DNA of 6,009 nucleotides from Anaerobacillus sp. (GCA_007118195.1 SKSA01000244.1:1-6009), one strand, 5' to 3'. Shown: positions 1 to 5,743, numbered from the stretch's first letter. The notes: generated by a model from the letters alone, not told the origin. Program-made: numbers and translations.

Positions 1-2040
1 AAAATGATATGCAGTTACTGCGGTACAGGCTGTGGCCTATTGGTCGAAATAGAAGACAATAAAATTGTTAAAGTAAAAGGGGATAAAGAAAGCGCAGTAA
101 ATAAAGGGCAAGCTTGTATAAAGGGTACTTTCGCTTACAATTATGTTCATGCAAAAGAGCGGTTAACAACACCTCTTATACGAAAAAACGGCGAACTACA
201 ACCTGCTTCATGGAAAGAAGCATTATCATTCATCGCACAAAAGCTTACGACATTTAAAAAGGATTATGGGCCAGATAGTATGTCCATTTTTGCATGTGCA
301 CGTGCTACAAATGAAACAAACTATGTTACACAAAAATTTGCTCGAGCAGTACTTGGGATGAATAATATCGATGGGTGTAACCGAACATGACACGCTCCTA
401 GCGTTGCCGGTCTGGCAACTGTATTTGGAGACGGTGCACCGACAAACCGTTTTGAAGATTTCGATAAAGCTGAAGTATTGCTTTTAATTGGTTCTAATAC
501 GACGGATGCTCACCCAGTTGTTGCTAATCGTATTAAAAAAGCCGTAAAACAAGGCGTAAAATTAATTGTCATTGACCCAAGGAAAATTGATATGACAAAA
601 TCTGCTGAAAAACATTTACAACTTAAAGTTGGTAGTGATATTGCTCTTCTAAATGCGATGATGCACGTCATTATTAAAGAAGAATTGTTTGATAAAGACT
701 ATATTGAAAGAGTTTCAGAAGGCTTTGATACATTAGAAGAAAAGGTAAGCACGTATACTCCTGAATACGCTTCAGAAATTACCGGAGTTGCTGCTGATGA
801 TATCCGTGAAGTTGCACGTATGTATGCTACTGCCGATCATGGAATGATCGCCTATACTTTAGGTATTACTGAACATCATTTTGGTGTTAATAACGTATTC
901 GATATTGCTAACATTGCTCTTCTTACTGGTAATATTGGTAAAGAAGGAACAGGTATTATGCCACTTCGTGGTCAAAACAACGTTCAAGGTGCTGGTGATA
1001 TGGGGTGCTTACCTAATCAACTTACTGGTGGTTTGAAAGTAGTCAATGAAGCAGATCGTAAAGTATTTGAAGATGCTTGGGGCGTAAAAATTCCAGATGA
1101 AGTTGGTCACACCCAAACAATGATGCTTGAAAAAATGACCGCAGGAAAAATGAAAGCTTTATATGTTATTGGCGAAAACCCTGTTTTAGCCGATGTAAAC
1201 ATGCATCACACTAAGGCTGCTATTCGCAATGTAGATTTGTTAATTGTTCAAGATTTATTTTTACATGAAACAGCTAAAATTGCCGATGTCGTATTACCCG
1301 CGAGATCTTGGGCGGAAGTTGATGGAACTTATACAAACGCTGACCGCCGTGTTCAAAGAACTCGCAAAGGAATTGAAGCTCACTCAAATACAAAAGAAGA
1401 TTGGCAAATCCTATGTGAAATTGCCACTTTAATGGGCTATGAAATGAAATATGACTCAAGCGAAGAGATTTGGAATGAGGTAAAATCTTTAGTTCCACAT
1501 ATGTATGGTGGAATGACGTATGAGCGCTTTGACAATGAAGGTGGTCTAAATTACCCTTGTCCGACTGTCGAGCACCCAGGAACTTTTGTGTTACATGAAA
1601 GATTCCATCAAGGCATCGAACTTAAAGAAAAATCTCGGTTCGTTCCAGTTGACTATTCACTACCAGCGGAACCAACCGACGAGGAATATCCTTTTACACT
1701 GACAACTGGAAGGCGCTATGAGCAATATAATACAAATTCACAGACCGCCTATTACCCAGACAAAATTAAATTAAAACAAACAGAAGAGACCGTTGATATG
1801 CATGCTGAAGACGCTGCTAACCTTAACATTGAAGATGGCGAATACGTCGAAGTATCATCAAGACGTGGAACAGTGAAAGTAAAAGCGAAAATTTGTAAAA
1901 AAATGCAAAAAGGGGACGTCTTTATGAGCTTCCATTGGGCTGAAGTTCCGACGAACTCATTAACGATTGATGAATTTGATCCAATTTCAGGAACGGCTGA
2001 ATACAAAGCTTGTGCCGTGAAGATCTCAAAACTTGCCTAA
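1..2040 (+). CDS. Formate dehydrogenase catalytic (alpha) subunit, selenocysteine-containing, 5'-partial
   Basis: This is a molybdenum/tungsten bis-MGD oxidoreductase that oxidises formate to CO2. The frame is open from the left edge, so the N-terminus (in many Bacillus homologues an extra ferredoxin-like region) is probably outside; an ATG at 4 exists, but a ribosome binding site cannot be judged. Counting that Met as 1, a 4Fe-4S ligand set is visible at Cys3, Cys6, Cys10 and Cys38, with Lys40 matching the conserved electron-relay Lys. The in-frame TGA at 388-390 is residue 129, in the context NRT-Sec-HAPSVAGLA, where family members carry Sec or Cys followed by His. Further on are GSNTTDAHPV (about 163-172), the active-site-region RGQNNVQG (322-329), and a C-terminal MGD-binding domain from about 564 to 678, starting FTLTTGRR. 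The visible part is 678 residues; E. coli FdhF has 715. Both halves are in the same frame and align continuously with the family, so Sec read-through is far likelier than a nonsense mutation. Confidence 0.93.
388..433 (+). promoter_or_regulatory. Selenocysteine TGA codon plus bacterial SECIS hairpin
   Basis: The UGA is followed by a perfect 6-bp stem (403-408 with 414-419) capped by a GGUCU loop at 409-413. From memory of E. coli fdhF, its SECIS has the same GGUCU loop, also 18 nt after the UGA. A lower stem can form between 393-398 and 427-433 with one bulged A, giving an irregular hairpin of about 41 nt. A U is present at the position of the E. coli bulged U17 (404), but here it can pair with A418. 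SelB would bind the loop and deliver Sec-tRNA. Caveat: the loop lies on Gly-Leu codons conserved at protein level, so part of the match is imposed by the peptide. Confidence 0.8.
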
Positions 2041-2052
2041 ACAAGCAAATGA

Positions 2053-2090
2053 AGCCGGGTTCCCAAAGGATACCCGGCTCCATTCTTTTG
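2053..2090 (+). terminator. Rho-independent terminator of the formate dehydrogenase gene
   Basis: An 8-bp GC-rich perfect stem (AGCCGGGT at 2053-2060 with ACCCGGCT at 2072-2079) has an 11-nt loop and is followed by a T-rich run (CATTCTTTTG). It starts 13 nt after the stop codon. It lies between two convergent genes; the minus-strand side lacks a clear T-tract, so it probably serves mainly the plus strand. Confidence 0.75.
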
Positions 2091-2102
2091 TTTAATCAAT
2101 AA

Positions 2103-3374
2103 TTAGCTAGCTTTTTCAACTAATTTTTTTTCTTTAAGTGCTTGGATTTTTTTTATATCTTTCATCATTAACAATGATGTAATAAAAGCAATTGCAAGGA
2201 AGCCTACAAAAACATAGAATGTTAAGTTATAGCTATTCGTTGTTTCACGAATATAAGCTACTAGTTGCGGTCCCATCACACCTGCCATTGACCAAGACGT
2301 AAGAATTAATCCGTGGATTGCCCCTAATTGCTTTGTACCAAATAAATCACCGATGAATGCTGGTAATACCGCAAAACCACCGCCATAAATGGTTAACACT
2401 AAGAAAATTAAAATTTGGAACACGACAACATTCGTAATGTTCGGCAAAATTAAAAATGCAACTATTTGAATCGCAAAAAACATAGGATATATTCTCGACC
2501 GCCCTATAAAATCAGAGGCACTTGACCAACCGATCCGACCACCACCGTTAAATAATCCCATAAATCCTACCATACTAGCGGCTGCTATTGCTGTCATACC
2601 AACTTTTTCTTGAGCCATCGGTGAAGCAACAGATATTAGCATCAGACCTGTTGAAATATTAATAAACATCATCACCCACAATAACCAAAAACGCTTCGTT
2701 TTAGATGCTTCTTTTGCAGTTAATTGTGCTAAGTCCTTCGTACCTTTAATATCGTATTTCCCTCCACTTACTGTCCCTGGATCCATTCCTTTCGGTGCCC
2801 ACCCAACTGGTGGCTTCGCTATATACAGTGCACCTAATGACATGAACAGAAAATACATTGAACCTAAAATAAAGAAAGTAGTTGCTATACCTACGCTACC
2901 TATTAATTGGGCAGCAACAGGTCCTGCGATTAAGGCCCCTGCCCCAAAACCAAATACTGCCATTCCAGTCGCTAAACCACGACGGTCTGGAAACCATTTT
3001 ACAAGTGTAGATACTGGTGAGATATAACCTAAACCTAGCCCCATACCACTTAGCACACCGTATGTGAGATAAAACATAGGTAAAGATTCAAGGTTAACAG
3101 CTATACCTGAACCGATAATCCCTGATGCGAAAAGTATTGCTGCAAGAAATGCTGATTTTCTCGGCCCTTGTTTTTCTACAAACTGACCAAAAGCAGCCGC
3201 AGATATACCTAAAATAAATATTGCAATTGTAAAAGCAAGTGAAACTTGCGTACTTTCCCACCCTAAAGATTCCGAAAGTGGATTTTGAAACACACTATAA
3301 GCATAGGCGGAACCAATGGATGTATGAATTGCCACTGCTGATAACGCGATTAACCACCGATTTTTTTCCTTCAT
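2103..3374 (-). CDS. MFS transporter, oxalate/formate antiporter (OFA) family
   Basis: A 423-aa integral membrane protein with the hydrophobicity pattern of a 12-helix major facilitator. The first helix is at about 7-29. A loop 2-3 motif of MFS type (GQFVEKQGPRKS) lies near 63-74, and a family-typical KPPVGWAPKG segment at about 187-196 begins the central cytoplasmic loop. GGGRIGWSSASD at 277-288 carries Arg280, at the position I equate with the substrate-binding Arg272 of OxlT. The TM11 region reads LTSWSMAG (about 358-365), with Trp where OxlT has Lys355, so oxalate exchange is doubtful and a monocarboxylate (formate, lactate, pyruvate) is equally possible. Start: ATG at 3374 with GGAAAGGA (3386-3393 on the plus strand) 11 nt upstream. 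It is convergent with the formate dehydrogenase gene, which suggests but does not prove a role in formate supply. No truncation is seen. Confidence 0.85.
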   Translation of the reverse strand: MKEKNRWLIALSAVAIHTSIGSAYAYSVFQNPLSESLGWESTQVSLAFTIAIFILGISAAAFGQFVEKQGPRKSAFLAAILFASGIIGSGIAVNLESLPMFYLTYGVLSGMGLGLGYISPVSTLVKWFPDRRGLATGMAVFGFGAGALIAGPVAAQLIGSVGIATTFFILGSMYFLFMSLGALYIAKPPVGWAPKGMDPGTVSGGKYDIKGTKDLAQLTAKEASKTKRFWLLWVMMFINISTGLMLISVASPMAQEKVGMTAIAAASMVGFMGLFNGGGRIGWSSASDFIGRSRIYPMFFAIQIVAFLILPNITNVVVFQILIFLVLTIYGGGFAVLPAFIGDLFGTKQLGAIHGLILTSWSMAGVMGPQLVAYIRETTNSYNLTFYVFVGFLAIAFITSLLMMKDIKKIQALKEKKLVEKAS

Positions 3375-3471
3375 GATAGATTAATTCCTTTCCAAATTAA
3401 AGTTTTTTAACTTTCTAACAACATCAGGTCATCAGATGAATTTATTTATAATAATACTTTAGCTATTTATC

Positions 3472-3517
3472 TATCTTTTGAACATCATTTTTTTTATCTT
3501 TTGAAAAAAAATCATTT
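3472..3517. repeat. Two direct repeats TATCTTTTGAA...ATCATTT, possible operator
   Basis: TATCTTTTGAA occurs at 3472-3482 and again at 3495-3505, 23 bp apart (about two helical turns). Each copy is followed by ATCATTT (3484-3490 and 3511-3517). Read on the minus strand these are two AAATGAT...TTCAAAAGATA units about 100-140 bp upstream of the transporter start, a position fit for an activator or repressor. No known regulator is recognised. AT-rich composition makes chance similarity possible. Confidence 0.35.
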
Positions 3518-3532
3518 CTTTATTAATTTTTT

Positions 3533-3561
3533 TTGACAATCGTCACGTAATGCTTGATTAT
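3533..3561 (+). promoter_or_regulatory. Candidate sigma-A promoter with overlapping short palindrome
   Basis: A consensus -35 TTGACA (3533-3538) is separated by 17 bp from GATTAT (3556-3561), which matches the -10 consensus at four of six positions. The -35 box overlaps a short palindrome, TGAC-N4-GTCA (3534-3545), which could be an operator half-site pair. It points right, toward the spore operon more than 200 bp away or the possible remnant reading frame at 3617. Confidence 0.3.
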
Positions 3562-3713
3562 TTTAATTTCTCTTTTTAGAAAATAAGTTATAATAACGAT
3601 AAATAATAATTATACTATGATATTGAAGCTGAACTCATTGTAGGCGAGATTTCAACAATGAAGCAATTCATTGAACTGAGTAGTAAATATCGAACGGTTA
3701 GCCTATAAATAAC

Positions 3714-3742
3714 TGTGTTGGCTAAGATTTCATTTCATAATA
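3714..3742 (+). promoter_or_regulatory. Candidate sigma-G promoter for the spore protein operon
   Basis: CATAATA at 3736-3742 fits the forespore sigma-G -10 pattern CATnnTA. The -35 region about 17 bp upstream (around TGTGTT, 3714-3719) is a poor match. Transcription would start near 3749, leaving a leader of about 34 nt before the ATG. SASP genes of this class are known to be transcribed by sigma-G, and that supports the call more than the -35 does. Confidence 0.4.
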
Positions 3743-3782
3743 TCTTTCCTGCTGGTAAGCATATGGGTAAGGAGGGATTAAG

Positions 3783-3971
3783 ATGCCAAATAATAATAAA
3801 TTAGTTGTACCTGGCGTTGAACAAGCATTAGATCAAATGAAATACGAAATTGCCCAAGAGTTCGGGGTTAGACTTAATGCAGACGATACATCTCGCTCTA
3901 ACGGGTCTGTAGGTGGAGAGATTACAAAGCGCCTTGTTCAAATGGCTGAACAACAGCTTAATGGCAAATAG
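3783..3971 (+). CDS. Alpha/beta-type small acid-soluble spore protein (SASP)
   Basis: A 62-aa protein with the complete architecture of the alpha/beta SASP family, which coats forespore DNA, shifts it toward an A-like form and protects it against UV and heat in dormant spores. The GPR protease recognition segment YEIAQEFGV is at 21-29, with the expected cut after Glu22. The DNA-binding signature [17 protein letters not shown] is at 40-56. The N-terminal tail (MPNNNK) is short but normal. An almost perfect ribosome binding site AAGGAGGG (3769-3776) sits 6 nt before the ATG. It is the first gene of a likely two-gene operon expressed in the forespore. Which paralogue (sspA/B/C/D-like) this is cannot be told from sequence alone. 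Confidence 0.96.
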   Translation: MPNNNKLVVPGVEQALDQMKYEIAQEFGVRLNADDTSRSNGSVGGEITKRLVQMAEQQLNGK

Positions 3972-3979
3972 AGGTAGCT

Positions 3980-4123
3980 ATGACAAAACGTAAACATTTT
4001 CGTAATGCAGCTGCTAAAAATAATTTCACCCCAACTGAAAGTGTATATAACGAAGAATTTGCTGATGAAAACGTAGATCTCGCTAAAGCGAAAAAAAGAA
4101 ATAAACGAGTACCAAGAGGTTAA
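3980..4123 (+). CDS. Small basic YfhD-like protein, probably spore-associated
   Basis: A 47-aa reading frame beginning MTKRKHFRNA. It starts 8 nt after the SASP stop, and its ribosome binding site GAGGT (3971-3975) overlaps that stop codon, so the two genes are almost certainly co-transcribed and probably translationally linked. It is rich in Lys/Arg at both ends, has an acidic middle (YNEEFADENVD, 23-33), and contains no Cys or Trp, no signal peptide and no membrane segment. The EEFADE...AKKRNKR pattern resembles the tail of Bacillus YfhD-family proteins and, more distantly, the EFASE repeats of gamma-type SASPs, from which a GPR-sensitive site might be inferred. Family assignment is by memory of motif shape only. 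Being real is well supported by the spacing and ribosome binding site; function is inferred from the operon. Confidence 0.75.
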   Translation: MTKRKHFRNAAAKNNFTPTESVYNEEFADENVDLAKAKKRNKRVPRG

Positions 4124-4128
4124 TTTTA

Positions 4129-4157
4129 AAAGGGGATGGACATTAGTCCTCCCCCTT
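4129..4157 (-). terminator. Hairpin terminator between convergent spore operon and degV
   Basis: AGGGGA-T-GGAC (4131-4141) folds onto GTCC-T-CCCC (4146-4154) around an ATTA loop with one bulged T, giving a strong stem. On the minus strand the hairpin runs straight into TTTTAAAATT, so it is a good terminator for the degV gene, which ends 37 nt before it. On the plus strand it begins just after the 47-aa gene stop but has only a weak T-tract; it may still act in both directions. Confidence 0.65.
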
Positions 4158-4193
4158 ATGTATTGGTGATCAACGCGATTTCACTTTCCTAAT

Positions 4194-5036
4194 TTACTCA
4201 GCAAAATACATTAACGCAATTGCCCCTGGACCTGTATGTGTACTAATAATCGGGGTTGTATCGACTATTTTAATATCATTAAATTGAGACTCTCTTGCAA
4301 TCGCTTCTTTTAATTTTGTTGCTAAATCGAACGTATCAGCGTGGGCAATCCCAACTGATTTTATCGTTTTATTTACTGTTTCTGTTTCTAACTGCTTCAC
4401 TAAATACTTAATAAGTTGAGGGTATGTCCTTACTTTGGAAACAGGTGTATACACCCCATCAGCTAGTGAAGCAATTGGCTTGATTTTCAGTAAGGAGCCA
4501 ACTAACGCTTTGCCGCGGCCAATTCTACCGCCTTTAAGTAAATAATCAAGGGTATCTACCATTATATACAACGAAGTATTTTCTCGTATTTGATTTAGAC
4601 GGCCAACGATTTCTTCTACTGTTTTTCCCTCATTAGCCATTTTTGCAGCCTCTACAACTTGAAATCCTAAGGCGAAAGAAATAAATTTCGAATCAAATAC
4701 GGTCACTTTTGATGTTGAAATTTCTGCACCACTCTGTGCTGAATTAAATGTACCACTCATACCACTTGATATGTGTATCGAAATAACTTCACTTCCATTA
4801 GCCCCTAGTCGATCATAAATTTCAGCAAAAACCCCGGCTGCAGGCTGTGAAGTCCTTGGTATGTCTTTTGCTTCTTTTAATAAAGTAATGTATTCTTTTG
4901 CACTAACATCTACACCATCAACGTAAGACTCTCCATCAATCGTTATTGTAAGTGGCACTACTTCTACACCTAGGGCATCTAACTCCTCTTTAGGAACGTC
5001 TACAGTTGAATCTGTAACAATTTTCACTTTACTCAC
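4194..5036 (-). CDS. DegV family (fatty-acid-binding EDD domain) protein
   Basis: A 280-aa protein spanning the whole DegV fold. Members bind a fatty acid between two subdomains, and some act as FakB partners that present fatty acids to the FakA kinase for phospholipid synthesis. Counting from the GTG start, DST is at 9-11, the TSQP motif at 62-65, SSGMSGT at 90-96 (fatty-acid carboxylate-binding loop) and KGGRIG at 168-173; length is normal. An ATG at 5051 would add five residues, but the GTG at 5036 is preferred: GGGGGTG (5043-5049) lies 6 nt before it, inside the longer version's coding sequence, and it gives the usual N-terminus MSKVKIVTDST. It has its own promoter and terminator, so it is probably a single-gene unit. 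No fakA is in the window, so the partner is unknown. Confidence 0.93.
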   Translation of the reverse strand: MSKVKIVTDSTVDVPKEELDALGVEVVPLTITIDGESYVDGVDVSAKEYITLLKEAKDIPRTSQPAAGVFAEIYDRLGANGSEVISIHISSGMSGTFNSAQSGAEISTSKVTVFDSKFISFALGFQVVEAAKMANEGKTVEEIVGRLNQIRENTSLYIMVDTLDYLLKGGRIGRGKALVGSLLKIKPIASLADGVYTPVSKVRTYPQLIKYLVKQLETETVNKTIKSVGIAHADTFDLATKLKEAIARESQFNDIKIVDTTPIISTHTGPGAIALMYFAE

Positions 5037-5042
5037 ATGAAG

Positions 5043-5049
5043 CACCCCC
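5043..5049 (-). promoter_or_regulatory. Ribosome binding site deciding the degV start
   Basis: GGGGGTG on the minus strand matches the anti-SD complement GGAGGTG with one G for A (a G-U wobble). It sits 6 nt before the GTG at 5036, and it would be inside the coding region if the ATG at 5051 were used. Confidence 0.65.
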
Positions 5050-5091
5050 ATTTTGAATATTTCAATTGTATATGATTATTTGTCCAATTCT

Positions 5092-5121
5092 ATCATACTA
5101 TAGAAGGTCGAATCATGTTAA
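5092..5121 (-). promoter_or_regulatory. Candidate sigma-A promoter of the degV gene
   Basis: On the minus strand TTAACA (5116-5121) and TATGAT (5092-5097) each match the consensus at five of six positions, with an 18-bp spacer. The start site would fall near 5085, leaving a leader of about 45-50 nt. Confidence 0.45.
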
Positions 5122-5189
5122 GTTTTGAGTAACAAAAAACGGGCTAACAAGGAACAATATATAGGAAACAGCCTTAAAAAAAGAGGATA

Positions 5190-5241
5190 AAAAAAGATAA
5201 GAGCAAAAAACCGTGAGTGTTTTTTTGCTCTTATCTTTTTT
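5190..5241 (-). terminator. 21-bp perfect hairpin terminator overlapping a stop codon
   Basis: The arms 5190-5210 and 5221-5241 are perfect inverted repeats (core GATAAGAGC, flanked by A6 and T6 runs) around a 10-nt loop. On the minus strand the hairpin is followed by a T-run, and the stop codon of the 57-aa gene (5240-5242) overlaps its base. Because both flanks are A/T tracts, it can work in either direction, which would also shield degV from read-through. Confidence 0.85.
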
Positions 5242-5413
5242 ACTCTATGCCGCTTTCTTTCATTGCGTGTTCCCAACTTGGGAAGTAATGGAGGGCACTT
5301 CTCATTAGCTCTGGATGTGATTTTTTTACCTTCTTCTTCGCTAGAGCTTGTCCGTCAGAATGTAATTGATTAATCGAATTAATCACGTCATCGGCACTCA
5401 TATCAATTTCCAT
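5240..5413 (-). CDS. Small protein with a single HNH_repeat (homing-endonuclease-associated) motif
   Basis: A 57-aa protein starting MEIDMSADDV. The body, INQLHSDGQALAKKKV...HPEL...ALHYFPSWEHAMKESGI, has the spacing of the homing-endonuclease-associated repeat (HNH_repeat, PF18780 as I recall it): helix, G, helix with a small-residue position, then [YF]F.SW..A....GI. In longer proteins such repeats accompany HNH nucleases and probably bind DNA; here one unit stands alone, with no nuclease domain. Start: ATG at 5413, with AAAGGAGG (5422-5429) 8 nt upstream. A longer TTG-initiated version from 5482 is rejected because it would run over this ribosome binding site and the candidate promoter. It is monocistronic, with its stop inside the terminator hairpin. 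No signal peptide or membrane segment. Cellular role unknown. Confidence 0.78.
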   Translation of the reverse strand: MEIDMSADDVINSINQLHSDGQALAKKKVKKSHPELMRSALHYFPSWEHAMKESGIE

Positions 5414-5421
5414 CTCCTCAA

Positions 5422-5429
5422 CCTCCTTT
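5422..5429 (-). promoter_or_regulatory. Strong ribosome binding site fixing the 57-aa gene start
   Basis: AAAGGAGG on the minus strand lies 8 nt before the ATG at 5413. It argues against the longer TTG-initiated reading frame. Confidence 0.8.
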
Positions 5430-5454
5430 ATGTAACGTCTATCATAGTTTTTCC

Positions 5455-5482
5455 TATATATAAGTTTATATACTAATTTCAA
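5455..5482 (-). promoter_or_regulatory. Candidate sigma-A promoter of the 57-aa gene
   Basis: On the minus strand TTGAAA (5477-5482) and TATATA (5455-5460) are spaced by 16 bp, about 40 bp upstream of the ATG. The match is five of six at -35 and four of six at -10, in an AT-rich background. Confidence 0.4.
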
Positions 5483-5591
5483 CTAAAATTATCTATTAAA
5501 ATTCGTAAAAAAATAATAACCCTACCAGTGAATGAACCTCTATGTTAAAATAACGATTGTCAATTTGTTTTTTGAAAAAGGAGGAAATTTG

Positions 5592-5729
5592 TTGAAAAAC
5601 TGTACCGTTTATCGCAGTTGAAGGACCAATTGGCGTTGGAAAATCATCTTTAGCTAAAGAGATCGCCAAATATTATCAATTATTAAAGAAATTGAAAAAA
5701 TTACAGCTAAGGAAATCGTGCTGAAATAG
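5592..5729 (+). pseudogene. Remnant of a deoxynucleoside kinase gene (dgk-like)
   Basis: A strong ribosome binding site AAGGAGGA (5578-5585) precedes a TTG at 5592. The frame starting there fails at once, but a one-base shift near 5601 opens PFIAVEGPIGVGKSSLAKEI (5605-5664), the N-terminus and Walker A P-loop (GPIGVGKS, 5623-5646) of Bacillus deoxyguanosine/deoxyadenosine kinases. Removing one base would give MKNVPFIAVEGP, a normal family start. Homology stops after about 26 residues: that frame ends at TGA 5722, and the alternative frame reads IIKEIEKITAKEIVLK before TAG 5727, which could be the gene's original C-terminal tail. Intact family members are about 200 aa and phosphorylate purine deoxynucleosides for salvage. 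The simplest reading is a large internal deletion plus a frameshift; no functional product is expected. A functional copy may exist elsewhere. Confidence 0.75.
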
Positions 5730-5743
5730 ATAGAAAAATGATT

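Larger units (their letters stand above)
3398..3713. other. Gene-poor divergent intergenic region
   Basis: This stretch lies between the transporter ribosome binding site and the spore operon promoter. The left part (to about 3600) is very AT-rich, with the direct repeats and candidate promoter listed separately and a small palindrome TCATC-A-GATGA at 3429-3439. The right part (3617-3713) is less AT-rich. It holds an inverted repeat TCATTGT/ACAATGA (3635-3641 with 3655-3661), and TTAGCC at 3698-3703 can pair with GGCTAA at 3720-3725. It is also open in one frame for 30 codons (3619-3708) with a protein-like translation but no proper start. No confident gene is present. Confidence 0.6.

Noticed and set aside
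388..390. TGA as a nonsense mutation making the formate dehydrogenase a pseudogene
   Set aside because: The stop falls precisely at the Sec/Cys active-site codon and is followed by a SECIS-like hairpin, and there is no other damage in about 680 codons.
1244..1498. Small reading frames on both strands inside the formate dehydrogenase gene
   Set aside because: They lie in other frames of a well-supported gene and have no recognisable family or ribosome binding site. The same applies to frames at 1752-2006 (minus) and 2842-3027 (plus, inside the transporter).
478..2040. A separate downstream gene starting at 478
   Set aside because: The codon at 478 is an internal TTG in the same frame, and the protein between 391 and 477 continues the formate dehydrogenase family sequence without a break. 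No ribosome binding site precedes 478.
3617..3782. T-box leader or known riboswitch before the SASP gene
   Set aside because: No T-box consensus, no known aptamer core and no terminator/antiterminator pair were found; only generic hairpins are present.
5037..5051. ATG at 5051 as the degV start
   Set aside because: The extra five residues include the ribosome binding site of the better GTG start at 5036, which also gives the normal family N-terminus.
5122..5189. Hairpin GGCT...AGCC with a T-run on the minus strand as another terminator
   Set aside because: Only four base pairs with a long loop, and no gene end is nearby that needs it.
5414..5482. N-terminal extension of the 57-aa gene from a TTG at 5482
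   Set aside because: It would place the strong AAAGGAGG site and the candidate promoter inside the coding sequence and adds residues outside the repeat pattern.
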